Assembly (NCBI GenBank): GCA_902522865.1
Contig: CABYXC010000006.1
Location: forward strand, 1-64,000
DNA: 64,000 bases
Direction of reading: 5' to 3'
Source of the DNA: an uncultured Alphaproteobacteria bacterium
GTDB taxonomy: Bacteria > Pseudomonadota > Alphaproteobacteria > HIMB59 > GCA-002718135
Shown here: piece by piece, positions 8,310 through 16,980 of the stretch
Numbering within the stretch: the stretch's first letter is position 1
Layout of the letters: the number at the start of each line of letters is the position of its first letter
Position numbers and translations under genes: made by a program
Notes under the pieces: generated by a model
Database searches by the model: none
What the model saw: the letters and a program-made list of their open reading frames with translations, nothing else
What the model was told of the DNA's origin: nothing

Positions 8310-9608
8310 ATGAATAAGCTTAATATTGGTATAGCGGGATTGGGAAATGTTGGGTCAGCACTAGTTGAAACAATAGAAGAGAATAAAAATTATTTCCTTG
8401 AAAAAAATGATGTAGAATTGAACATAGTTGGAATATCTGCCAAGACAAAAAATAAAAAAAGGTATTTTAATGTATCAAATTACACTTGGTATGATGATCC
8501 AAGAGAAATGTCTAAAGATGATAATTGTGATGTAATTGTTGAATTGATTGGTGAAGAAAAAGGAATTAGCTATGAAATAATTGAAACAGCATTAAAAAAT
8601 AAAAAACATGTTGTAACAGGTAATAAAGCTTTAATAGCTAATCATGGAAAAGAATTATTTGAATTAGCTAATATACATTCACTAGCCTTATCGTATGAAG
8701 CTGCTGTTGCAGGTGGCATACCAGTAATAAAAACAATAAAAAATTCAATTAGTTTAGATAGAATTAATAAAATTTCTGGAATTTTAAATGGAACTACAAA
8801 TTACATTTTAACCAAAATGCAACAAGATAATTTATCCTTTGATGAAGTTCTTAAAATTGCTAAAGATAAAGGATTTACTTCTGATCAGGAATCAAAATTA
8901 GATATTGGTGGGTATGATGCAGCTCACAAGTTAACAATACTATCAACTTTATGTTTTAAATCAAATTTAAACTTTAATAATAATTATATTGAAGGAATAT
9001 CAAATATTAAAATTGAAGATATTAATTTTGCTAAAAAATTAGGATACAAGATAAAGTTAATATCTGAAGCCTCCATAATTGAAGGAAAAATTTCAAACTT
9101 TACTTCACCAAAATTAGTTTCAATGGATAATCCCTTAGCAAGTGTTGATAATGCTCTTAATGCGATTAATATTGAAACTATTCATCTAGAAAATTTATTT
9201 TTAGAGGGTGAAGGAGCAGGGGGGAAGCCAACTGCCAGTTCTGTCTTGTCTGATTTATATGATATATCTCAGAATGAAAAATTTAATAATTTGGGTTTTA
9301 AAATTGATAATTTACAAAGTTTTGAAAAATATTCAGTAGAAAATATAATTAATAGTTATTACCTAAGAATAATGACAGAAGACAAACCTGGCGTTCTTTC
9401 ATCAATTACTAATTATTTTAGTGATTTTGATATATCTGTAAAAAAAATACTTCAACTTCCCGAGAGTTCTGAAGCAGATAAACCTATACCTATTATAATA
9501 ACTACTCATAATATTCAGAAAGAAAAATTAAGTAATGTAATTAATAAAATTGAAGGTTTAGAATTTGTAAAAGAAAAAATTACTGTACTTGCTATTCATG
9601 ATAATTAA
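8310..9608 (+). CDS. hom: Homoserine dehydrogenase with ACT domain
   Basis: A 432-residue enzyme making homoserine from aspartate semialdehyde for threonine and methionine. It has the nucleotide site IGIAGLGNVGSALVETI, the substrate region KISGILNGTTNYILTKM (about 155-171) and SKLDIGGYDAAHKLTIL. A C-terminal ACT domain (from about 350, YYLRIMTEDKPGVLSSI) suggests feedback control by an amino acid, usually threonine. In many alphaproteobacteria the order is hom-glpX-recJ; here glpX is absent and recJ follows after five bases. Confidence 0.96.
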   Translation: MNKLNIGIAGLGNVGSALVETIEENKNYFLEKNDVELNIVGISAKTKNKKRYFNVSNYTWYDDPREMSKDDNCDVIVELIGEEKGISYEIIETALKNKKHVVTGNKALIANHGKELFELANIHSLALSYEAAVAGGIPVIKTIKNSISLDRINKISGILNGTTNYILTKMQQDNLSFDEVLKIAKDKGFTSDQESKLDIGGYDAAHKLTILSTLCFKSNLNFNNNYIEGISNIKIEDINFAKKLGYKIKLISEASIIEGKISNFTSPKLVSMDNPLASVDNALNAINIETIHLENLFLEGEGAGGKPTASSVLSDLYDISQNEKFNNLGFKIDNLQSFEKYSVENIINSYYLRIMTEDKPGVLSSITNYFSDFDISVKKILQLPESSEADKPIPIIITTHNIQKEKLSNVINKIEGLEFVKEKITVLAIHDN

Positions 9609-9613
9609 TTAAT

Positions 9614-11362
9614 GTGAATATTGAAAAATCACTATCCGATAACTTTTGGGCAGAAAAGCAAATAGACTTTAAGCACATTCAAGCTCTTTCACAAAAAAAA
9701 TCAATTTCTGAAATTTTTTCAAAACTTCTAATTTCAAGAGGTGTTTTCGAAGATAATTATGATAATTATATAAATCCCAATCTTTTAAATAATCTTCCGG
9801 ATCCTTTTGAACTTAAAGATATGAAAAAAGGAATTGAAAGATGCATTGAGGCTTTAAAAAATAATGAAAAGATTGGAATAATCGCTGATTATGATGTTGA
9901 TGGATCAACTTCTGCTTCAATTTTATATAAATTTTTAAATAATTATACCAACAATCTTGTTTGTAAAATACCGCATAGATTATCCGAGGGCTATGGTCCA
10001 AATGTAAGGCTTATGAATGAAATGCTTAATGAAAAAATTACACTATTGTTTACACTGGATTGTGGTACATCAGCATTTAACTCAATTGATTTGCCTGATT
10101 TCAGAAGTATTGAGGTTATAGTAATAGATCATCATTTAAGTGAATTTAAACTTCCAAAAGTCCATTCGGTAATTAATCCAAATCGTTTTGATGAAAGCAA
10201 TAATAATTATAAAGATTTTGCTGCAGTGGCAGTAACTTTTCTTTTTTTAATGGGTTTAAGAAAGCAAATTAGAGAATTAAAATTATTTTCAAATATAAAA
10301 GAACCAAATTTGATGTCACATTTAGACTTAGTTGCTGTTGGAACAATTTGCGATATTGTTAATATTAACAATTACAATAGATCAATTGTTAGTAAAGGTT
10401 TGGAACTAATTAGAAGTCGAAAAAATAAATCAATATCAAAAATATTAGATAACTCTAATATCAGTCATGAACCTTTAGCTAAAGATATTGGTTTTGTCTT
10501 AGGGCCACAAATTAACGCTGCGAGTAGAATTGATGACTCTTCTTTATCCTCCAAACTTCTGATATCAAATGATGATTCTGAAATAGAAACTATTTCTAGA
10601 AAACTATTTTTAATTAATGAAAAGAGAAAATTAATTGAACAAAATATATTCAATGAAGCAATTGAGCAAATAAAAGATAAAGAAAATAAAAAATTTATTA
10701 TTGTTTATAAAGAGAATTGGCACCAAGGTGTTTTAGGTATAGTTGCCAGTAAAATAGTCGCTCTTTATAACAAACCGACATTTGTATTTTCTTTTATTAA
10801 TAATGTTGGATCTGGCTCAGGCAGATCTATAGATCAAATTGATATTGGTAGTATTGTTCTTGAACTTAAGGCAAATAATTTAATAGAAGATGGGGGTGGT
10901 CATAAAATGGCAGTAGGTTTAAAAATAAATAAAAAAAAATTAGATAAAATAGATGAATTTTTAGTTAAAAAATTTGATTCATATCATGATAATTTTTTTG
11001 AAAAAAAAATGTTTTATGACAGTGAAATTTCTGTAAATCAAATAAACAAATATTTTTTAGATAATTTAGAACTATTAGAACCTCACGGCAAAGGTAATGA
11101 AGAACCTCAATTTTTAATCAAAGATATAGTAATTGATCAGGTTAAAAATATAAAAAATAAACATATTTTAATTTTTTTTAAAAATGATGTAGGTGAAAAT
11201 TTAAAAGGTATATCATTCAACAGTATGAATACCCTTATTGGTGATTATCTTCTGAAGTTTAATAAATTTAAATTTCATATTTTGTGTTCTATTAAAAAAG
11301 ATAACTTCTCAAGTAATCAGATGCCCCAAATACTGATCCATGATGTGAAAGTAATCAATTAA
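9614..11362 (+). CDS. recJ: Single-stranded-DNA-specific exonuclease RecJ
   Basis: A 582-residue 5'-3' exonuclease used in recombination and mismatch repair. DHH phosphoesterase motifs are present: IIADYDVDGSTSASIL (motif I), LFTLDCGTSA, and VIDHHLSE (the DHH triad). The DHHA1 domain carries GSGRSIDQIDI and GGGHKMAVGL. The start is GTG at 9614; the ATG two bases earlier reads ATGTGA and stops at once, so GTG is forced. The gene closes the rplM-to-recJ run just before tRNA-Glu. Confidence 0.95.
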   Translation: MNIEKSLSDNFWAEKQIDFKHIQALSQKKSISEIFSKLLISRGVFEDNYDNYINPNLLNNLPDPFELKDMKKGIERCIEALKNNEKIGIIADYDVDGSTSASILYKFLNNYTNNLVCKIPHRLSEGYGPNVRLMNEMLNEKITLLFTLDCGTSAFNSIDLPDFRSIEVIVIDHHLSEFKLPKVHSVINPNRFDESNNNYKDFAAVAVTFLFLMGLRKQIRELKLFSNIKEPNLMSHLDLVAVGTICDIVNINNYNRSIVSKGLELIRSRKNKSISKILDNSNISHEPLAKDIGFVLGPQINAASRIDDSSLSSKLLISNDDSEIETISRKLFLINEKRKLIEQNIFNEAIEQIKDKENKKFIIVYKENWHQGVLGIVASKIVALYNKPTFVFSFINNVGSGSGRSIDQIDIGSIVLELKANNLIEDGGGHKMAVGLKINKKKLDKIDEFLVKKFDSYHDNFFEKKMFYDSEISVNQINKYFLDNLELLEPHGKGNEEPQFLIKDIVIDQVKNIKNKHILIFFKNDVGENLKGISFNSMNTLIGDYLLKFNKFKFHILCSIKKDNFSSNQMPQILIHDVKVIN

Positions 11363-11406
11363 ATAATTTGAAAAAAATCAAAATATCTACTATATACCAA
11401 CAACGT

Positions 11407-11481
11407 GTCCCCTTCGTCTATCGGTTAGGACATCAGGTTTTCATCCTGAAAAGAGGAGTTCGACTCTCCTAGGGGATGCCA
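11407..11481 (+). tRNA. tRNA-Glu (TTC)
   Basis: A full cloverleaf: acceptor GTCCCCT paired with AGGGGAT (one G-T pair), anticodon stem CAGG/CCTG with loop TTTTCAT giving anticodon TTC at 11440-11442, T arm GGAGTTCGACTCTCC, discriminator G and encoded CCA at 11479-11481. Length is 75. Confidence 0.97.
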
Positions 11482-11486
11482 CTAAT

Positions 11487-12473
11487 TTAGGGGCATAGGA
11501 TTATTGACCCTACCGAATTTCTTGATTGAATTAACTTATGAGCCTCATTAGCTTCAGATAATTTAAATTTTTTGAATATATTAGGCTTAATTTCTTTATT
11601 TTTAATTTTTGAAAACAATTTATTACTACATTCTTCTAGCTCTTCTGAATTACGAATATAATGCATTAATGTTGGTCTAGTATAATATAAACTTTTAGGA
11701 TTAAATGTACTATGAAGATTGACATCATCTACCATTCCGGAAGATTGTCCAAAAGATACCATTAGCCCTCTAAATTTTAAGCATTTTAAAGAGATATCAA
11801 AAGTATCTTTGCCTACTCCATCATAAACAACATTAACTCCCTCATTGTTAGTTAATTTTAAAACATTGCTATGAACATCCTCTTGTTTATAATTAATAGT
11901 GAATTCACATCCGTTTTCTTTTGCTAATGATGCTTTTTCATCAGTACTAACAGTTCCTATCATTTTAGCTCCTATGGATTTTGCCCATTGACTAGCAATT
12001 AATCCTACACCTCCAGCAGCTGCATGAAATAAAAAAACTTCATCTTTTTGTAATTTATATAACCTTTCAAAAAGGTATTCGACCGTCATTCCCTGCAATA
12101 ATATTGAAGCAGCTTCATCATTTGAAATATATTCTGGTAATTTGACAACTCTTTGAGCATCAAAATCTCTAACTTCGCAATAAGCACCAATTGGAGGACT
12201 GAAGGAGTACGCCACTCTATCACCAACTTTTAAGTTCGATACATTATCTCCAATTTCTATTACATCTCCTGCTGCTTCTACTCCTAAACAAAAAGGGATT
12301 TCTACAGGTAACGGGTATATTCCTGTTCTATGATACGTATCTATGTAGTTAATACCAATTGAAGTTTGGTTAATTCTGACCATATTTTCTTCAACATTTT
12401 TAGGTAAGTCATAGTTTTCGTATTTTAAGACTTCTGGACCACCTAGTTTAGTGACTATAATTCTATTTGGCAT
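11487..12473 (-). CDS. Zinc-independent quinone oxidoreductase (QOR/MDR family)
   Basis: A 328-residue NADPH:quinone reductase of the medium-chain dehydrogenase superfamily. It starts with MPNRIIVTKLGGPEVLKYE, typical of QOR, and has FHAAAGGVGLIASQWAKSIGAKMIGTVS (about 147-174) as the Rossmann site. The structural zinc cysteines of alcohol dehydrogenases are absent, as expected for QOR. It overlaps the upstream acetoacetyl-CoA synthetase gene by 11 bases, so the two are co-translated. A role with ketone-body metabolism is not evident from the sequence. Confidence 0.92.
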   Translation of the reverse strand: MPNRIIVTKLGGPEVLKYENYDLPKNVEENMVRINQTSIGINYIDTYHRTGIYPLPVEIPFCLGVEAAGDVIEIGDNVSNLKVGDRVAYSFSPPIGAYCEVRDFDAQRVVKLPEYISNDEAASILLQGMTVEYLFERLYKLQKDEVFLFHAAAGGVGLIASQWAKSIGAKMIGTVSTDEKASLAKENGCEFTINYKQEDVHSNVLKLTNNEGVNVVYDGVGKDTFDISLKCLKFRGLMVSFGQSSGMVDDVNLHSTFNPKSLYYTRPTLMHYIRNSEELEECSNKLFSKIKNKEIKPNIFKKFKLSEANEAHKLIQSRNSVGSIILCP

Positions 12474-14412
12474 AATTATTATTTAAGTTTTTATATACTA
12501 ATTCGAATTCTTTTAAACATTCTGGATTTGCCAATGATTCTTCATTTTCAATACTTTCACCATTAATTAATTTTTTAATTAAAATTTCAACTATTTTACC
12601 ACTTCTAGTTCTAGGTATTTCACTAACAGCATATATTTGTGAGGGTATATGCTTGAAAGAAAGATTAATTTTTATTTCATCTATTATTTTAGATCTTAAA
12701 TTTTCATTAAATTCATAATTATTATTCAAAACAACAAACAATATAATTTGTGTATCATTTTTTAATTTATATTCCACTGCAACTGCTTCCTGAACTTCTC
12801 TAATATTTTCAATTACTCTATAAATTTCTGCAGTACCTATTCTTACTCCTCCAGAATTTAGAGTTGCATCTGATCGACCATAAATTACATAACCACCATT
12901 TATAGTTTTTTTAATATAATCTCCATGATACCAAATGTTTTCATATTTACTAAAATAAGAATTAAAATATTTTTTATTACCAGGATCGTTCCAAAAATAT
13001 AATGGCATTGATGGAAAAGATGACTTACATACTAGTTCTCCCTTTTGATTTTCGATTGAATTTCCTTTTTCATCAAATACATCAACATCCATTCCAAGAG
13101 CTTTACACTGAATTTCTCCACTATAGACATTCATTAATGGATTACCGGTAACAAAACACGAAACTAAATCAGTGCCACCACTTATAGATTCAAGATGGAT
13201 ATTTGATTTTATGTTTTCATAAACGTATTCAAATGATTCATTAACTAAAGGAGATCCTGTTGAAGCTAGTGTATTTAAACTATTTAATTTAAAACTTTCC
13301 TTAATTTTAATTTTATTATTTTTTAAAGTATCTAAAAATTTTGCACCAGTGCCAAAAAAATTAATGTCTTCTTCTTCTGCTATTTCAAAAAGATGTTTAT
13401 TGTTGGGGGTAAAAGGCGATCCATCATATAAAATTATAGTCGCTTTTGATGCTAAAGCAGAAACTAACCAATTCCACATCATCCAACCACAAGTAGTAAA
13501 ATAAAAAACTCTATTTTTTTCCTTAATATCACAATGAAGCACATGTTCTTTTTTGTGTTGTATTAGCGCTCCGCCAGAACTGTGAACAATACATTTTGGT
13601 ACTCCTGTAGTTCCACTTGAATAAAGAATATACAGTGGGTGATTAAAATTAAATTTTTCAAATTTACTATATTCAATTTCTTGTTGTAAAATATTGTATA
13701 AATTATCGTATTCAAAATCTAGTTGATAATCTGTTTCATTAAATTCATATGGTATTAAAATAATTTTTTCTATACTTGGAATATTATATATTACATCTTC
13801 TATAACTTTTGTCGTATCAACTTTTTTATTATTATAAAAATAATAATCTGAAAATAATAATACTTTTGGTTCAATTTGTTTAAATCTATCTATAATTGCT
13901 TTTTTACCAAAATCTGATGAACATGATGACCAAATAGCACCTAATTGTGCTGTAGATAAAAATGAAATTACAGTTTCAGGTATATTAGGAAGTATAGCAG
14001 CTACCCTATCATTTTTTTCAATTTTATTATTTTTTAAATAATTTGAAAATTTAAAAACTGCACTTCTAAGCTCTCTCCAAGAGTAGTTTCTTTTAATTTT
14101 TTTTTCAGAGTGAAATATTATTGAATCATCATCATCTTTTCTTGTTAAACAATTTTCAGCATAATTTATTTCACATTCGTCAAAAAATTTATTTTTAGTA
14201 AATTCAGGTGCTGATTTAAAAATTTTACCTTTTTTTTCACCAACAAAATTTGTAAAATCCCACACATTGCTCCAAAATTCATTTTTATTTTTTATGCTCC
14301 AATTATGCAAGTCATCATAATTTTTTATGTTTAAATCTTTATCTAGTTGATTGATAAACTTGTGGAGGTTTGTTTTTTTATTATTTGGAGACCACAACTT
14401 TATGTTGTGCAT
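12463..14412 (-). CDS. Acetoacetyl-CoA synthetase
   Basis: A 649-residue adenylate-forming enzyme that activates acetoacetate to acetoacetyl-CoA. It has the AMP-binding loop YILYSSGTTGVPKCIVHSSGG (about 267-287), the WYHGDY and YGRSDATLNSGGVRIG motifs, and the catalytic lysine in RTRSGKIVE near the C-terminus. The N-terminal ACAS_N region, with WSIKNKNEFW and WDF, and the overall length fit acetoacetyl-CoA rather than acetyl-CoA synthetase. It is encoded six bases downstream of irr and overlaps the oxidoreductase gene. Its product would be a substrate for thiolases such as the one at 30316-31455. Confidence 0.9.
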   Translation of the reverse strand: MHNIKLWSPNNKKTNLHKFINQLDKDLNIKNYDDLHNWSIKNKNEFWSNVWDFTNFVGEKKGKIFKSAPEFTKNKFFDECEINYAENCLTRKDDDDSIIFHSEKKIKRNYSWRELRSAVFKFSNYLKNNKIEKNDRVAAILPNIPETVISFLSTAQLGAIWSSCSSDFGKKAIIDRFKQIEPKVLLFSDYYFYNNKKVDTTKVIEDVIYNIPSIEKIILIPYEFNETDYQLDFEYDNLYNILQQEIEYSKFEKFNFNHPLYILYSSGTTGVPKCIVHSSGGALIQHKKEHVLHCDIKEKNRVFYFTTCGWMMWNWLVSALASKATIILYDGSPFTPNNKHLFEIAEEEDINFFGTGAKFLDTLKNNKIKIKESFKLNSLNTLASTGSPLVNESFEYVYENIKSNIHLESISGGTDLVSCFVTGNPLMNVYSGEIQCKALGMDVDVFDEKGNSIENQKGELVCKSSFPSMPLYFWNDPGNKKYFNSYFSKYENIWYHGDYIKKTINGGYVIYGRSDATLNSGGVRIGTAEIYRVIENIREVQEAVAVEYKLKNDTQIILFVVLNNNYEFNENLRSKIIDEIKINLSFKHIPSQIYAVSEIPRTRSGKIVEILIKKLINGESIENEESLANPECLKEFELVYKNLNNNYAK

Positions 14413-14418
14413 AATAAA

Positions 14419-14874
14419 TTAATTCTTTTTTTCGTCTTCTTTAAGAGATCTGACTCTTACAATTACATCAATATTATGTAATGAAAGACAAGCTGGTATA
14501 GAAGGTATATCGAGATTAATATTTTTTGTAGGGATATCATGTATTTTGCCTTCATCTTCAATATATAGATGATAATGAGATTTATTATTATTGCAATAGA
14601 GTGATTTGTTTTGATCAACAACTATTTCTCTTATCAATCCTAATGAGGTGAATTGTTTTAAAGTATTATAAATTGTAGCCATTGAAATTTTTCTATCTTC
14701 ATTTTTTACTTCATCAAAAAGATTTTCAGCAGATATATGTCTGTCACCTTTTTCAAAAATTAACTTAGCTAAAATCCTTCTTTGTTTTGTAGGTCTAATA
14801 CCACTTTCCTCTATTTTTTTCAGTGCACGGCTGTACTGACTTAGAGGATCAATTACTTTGTTTTCTGCTCTCAT
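14419..14874 (-). CDS. irr: Fur-family regulator, Irr type
   Basis: A 151-residue Fur-superfamily repressor. The winged helix is GIRPTKQRRILAKLIF..., followed by HISAENLFDEV and MATIYNTLKQFTSLGLI. The dimerisation region has SHYHLYIEDEGKIHDIP and ends with HNIDVIVRV, which resembles Irr (haem-responsive iron regulator of alphaproteobacteria) more than Fur, and lacks the CxxC zinc pairs of classical Fur. Irr acts as the main iron regulator in many members of this class. Its start lies 16 bases from a divergent hydrolase gene, so regulatory sites are squeezed into coding sequence. Confidence 0.8.
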   Translation of the reverse strand: MRAENKVIDPLSQYSRALKKIEESGIRPTKQRRILAKLIFEKGDRHISAENLFDEVKNEDRKISMATIYNTLKQFTSLGLIREIVVDQNKSLYCNNNKSHYHLYIEDEGKIHDIPTKNINLDIPSIPACLSLHNIDVIVRVRSLKEDEKKN

Positions 14875-14885
14875 AATATTATAAT
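14858..14885 (+). promoter_or_regulatory. Predicted sigma-70 promoter giving a leaderless transcript
   Basis: TTGTTT (14858-14863), a 16-base spacer and a perfect TATAAT (14880-14885). The usual initiation distance would put the first base at or within the ATG at 14891, so the hydrolase message would have no leader. No Shine-Dalgarno is present, which agrees. The -35 lies inside irr coding sequence. Confidence 0.5.
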
Positions 14886-14890
14886 AAATA

Positions 14891-15688
14891 ATGAATTACA
14901 TTTTTTCTGCAATTTTTCTATATTTTTTTTTAGGTTTCCTTTTATATATCTTTCAAAGACGCATCGTTTTTAACAAATCAGGGCATCCAGGCAAACCAAA
15001 GGATTATAACTTAGATAATACAGAAGAAGTTTACATTAAAACTGAGGATAACTTAGAGCTGTTATCATGGTATCATAAAGGGAATAATTCACTCCCCTTA
15101 CTAGTTTATTTTCATGGAAATTCTTTTCATATCGGAGATAGGGCCTACAGAATCCAGAGGTATATTGAAAAGAATTGGAGCGTACTTTTAGTTTCCTGGA
15201 GAGGTTTTGGTGGTAATGAAGGAAATCCAACAGAAAAAAATTTATATAAAGATGCAGAAGCAGTATTAAAATGGGTTAAAAATAATACTGAATTTAATTT
15301 CAAAGAATTAGTGGTTTATGGAGAATCACTCGGATCTGGCGCTGCAGTAGAAATAGGTACAAAATACGAATTTTTATCTATTGTTTTAGAAGCGCCATTT
15401 ACGTCTATCAATGATATTGCAAAAAAAAGATATAAAATATTTCCAACAAAATATTTAGTTAAGGATAAATTCGATAACTTCAGCAAAATTGATAAAATAA
15501 CATCTCCATTGCTTATCATTAGTGGAAAAAGGGATGAAATTGTACCACATGACCACAGTATCAAGCTTTATGATAAAGCAAAAGTTATAAAAAAGAGTGT
15601 TTTTATTGACGAAGCAATACACAATAATCTATATGATTTCGGGATTGAAAAAGACGTAATTGGCTTTAATTTAAAACTATGGAAATAG
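14891..15688 (+). CDS. Membrane-anchored alpha/beta hydrolase (BEM46/YfhR-like)
   Basis: A 265-residue serine hydrolase with an N-terminal membrane anchor (residues 1-22) followed by the RRIVFNKSG.PG..PKDYNL region typical of this group. The oxyanion segment is VYFHGNSFHIGDRAYRIQ, the nucleophile Ser is in YGESLGSGAAVE (about residue 148), the acid is in ISGKRDEIVP and the catalytic His is near HNNLYDFG. Substrate is unknown; relatives are annotated as esterases or peptidases. It overlaps nhaD by ten bases. Confidence 0.88.
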   Translation: MNYIFSAIFLYFFLGFLLYIFQRRIVFNKSGHPGKPKDYNLDNTEEVYIKTEDNLELLSWYHKGNNSLPLLVYFHGNSFHIGDRAYRIQRYIEKNWSVLLVSWRGFGGNEGNPTEKNLYKDAEAVLKWVKNNTEFNFKELVVYGESLGSGAAVEIGTKYEFLSIVLEAPFTSINDIAKKRYKIFPTKYLVKDKFDNFSKIDKITSPLLIISGKRDEIVPHDHSIKLYDKAKVIKKSVFIDEAIHNNLYDFGIEKDVIGFNLKLWK

Positions 15689-16980
15689 ATCTAACAACTT
15701 CATATGTAGGCATTTTAAGCCTTATTGTATTTGTTCTTGCATATGCTGTTGTAATGGCTGAAGAATTTAGCCATTTAAGAAAATCTAAACCAGTTATTAT
15801 TTCAGCTGCTGTAATATGGGCCATTATAGCTTTCCATTTTTCTTCTGATAAGCAATATGCCAAAGAAATTGAGTATGCTTTAGAGCATAATATCTTAGAA
15901 TTTGCAGAACTTTTCCTATTTCTTCTCGTTGCTATGACTTACATCAATGCTTTAGAAGAAAGAAAAGTTTTTGATGTAGTCAGATACCAACTAACATCAA
16001 GGGGATTTAGCTTTAGACAATTGTTTATATTCACAGGTATAATTACTTTTTTCTTATCTCCTATAGCTGATAACTTAACAACTGCACTAGTCATGTGCTC
16101 TGTAGTAATGGCCTGTGGTAAAGGTAATACAAAATTTATATCTATTGGTTGTATTAATATAGTTGTCGCAGCAAATGCAGGTGGTGCTTTCAGTCCATTT
16201 GGAGATATAACTACCTTAATGGTATGGCAGGCTGGTATTGTTGAATTTTTTACATTTTTTAAAATATTTTTTCCTTCTGTGGTTAATTACATAATTCCTG
16301 CAGCAGTTATGTATTTCTTTATTCCAAATGAAAAACCACAAATTAGTTCTGATAGAGAATATATGAAAAGAGGTGGACGAGTAATTATCTTTTTAGGTTT
16401 GCTTACAATTTTTAGTGCTGTAAACTTCCATAATATTCTTCACTTGCCTCCAATGCTTGGCATGATGTTTGGTCTTGGTCTTCTTGGGTTATATTCTTTT
16501 TATTTACAAATTACACATGACCCATCTGTTGAAGACGAAAAATTTGATTTCTTTAGAAAAGTTTCAAGAGCTGAATGGGACACTTTATTATTCTTCTTTG
16601 GAGTTATTTTAAGTGTAGGTGGCTTAGGGTTTATAGGTTACTTAACTGTTGTTTCAGAATTCTTATATATTGGTCTTGGCCCAACAATGGCAAATTCTAT
16701 AGTAGGCGTTCTTTCAGCTATCGTAGATAATATACCAGTGATGTTTGCTGTAATTACTATGAGACCGGAAATGTCAATTGATCAGTGGTTACTCGTTACA
16801 TTAACAACAGGAGTTGGTGGTAGCCTATTGTCAATTGGTTCAGCTGCAGGTGTAGCACTTATGGGACAAGCGAGAGGGTATTACACTTTTTTTGGACATT
16901 TAAAATGGACTCCAGTTATATTTATTGGTTATGTAGCAAGTATTTATCTTCACGTTTTAATGGCTGATTTGCCTTGGTAA
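15679..16980 (+). CDS. nhaD: Na+/H+ antiporter NhaD
   Basis: A 433-residue membrane protein of the ion transporter superfamily with about 12 segments. Family landmarks are FFLSPIADNLTTALVMCSVV (about 124-143), AANAGGAFSPFGDITTLMVWQAG, the second-half repeat VGVLSAIVDNIPVMFA, and TTGVGGSLLSIGSAAGVALMG. NhaD exchanges sodium for protons and is common in marine bacteria, where it can turn the proton force made by rhodopsin and PPase into a sodium gradient. It overlaps the hydrolase gene by 10 bases and the convergent thiP by 31. Confidence 0.93.
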   Translation: MEIDLTTSYVGILSLIVFVLAYAVVMAEEFSHLRKSKPVIISAAVIWAIIAFHFSSDKQYAKEIEYALEHNILEFAELFLFLLVAMTYINALEERKVFDVVRYQLTSRGFSFRQLFIFTGIITFFLSPIADNLTTALVMCSVVMACGKGNTKFISIGCINIVVAANAGGAFSPFGDITTLMVWQAGIVEFFTFFKIFFPSVVNYIIPAAVMYFFIPNEKPQISSDREYMKRGGRVIIFLGLLTIFSAVNFHNILHLPPMLGMMFGLGLLGLYSFYLQITHDPSVEDEKFDFFRKVSRAEWDTLLFFFGVILSVGGLGFIGYLTVVSEFLYIGLGPTMANSIVGVLSAIVDNIPVMFAVITMRPEMSIDQWLLVTLTTGVGGSLLSIGSAAGVALMGQARGYYTFFGHLKWTPVIFIGYVASIYLHVLMADLPW

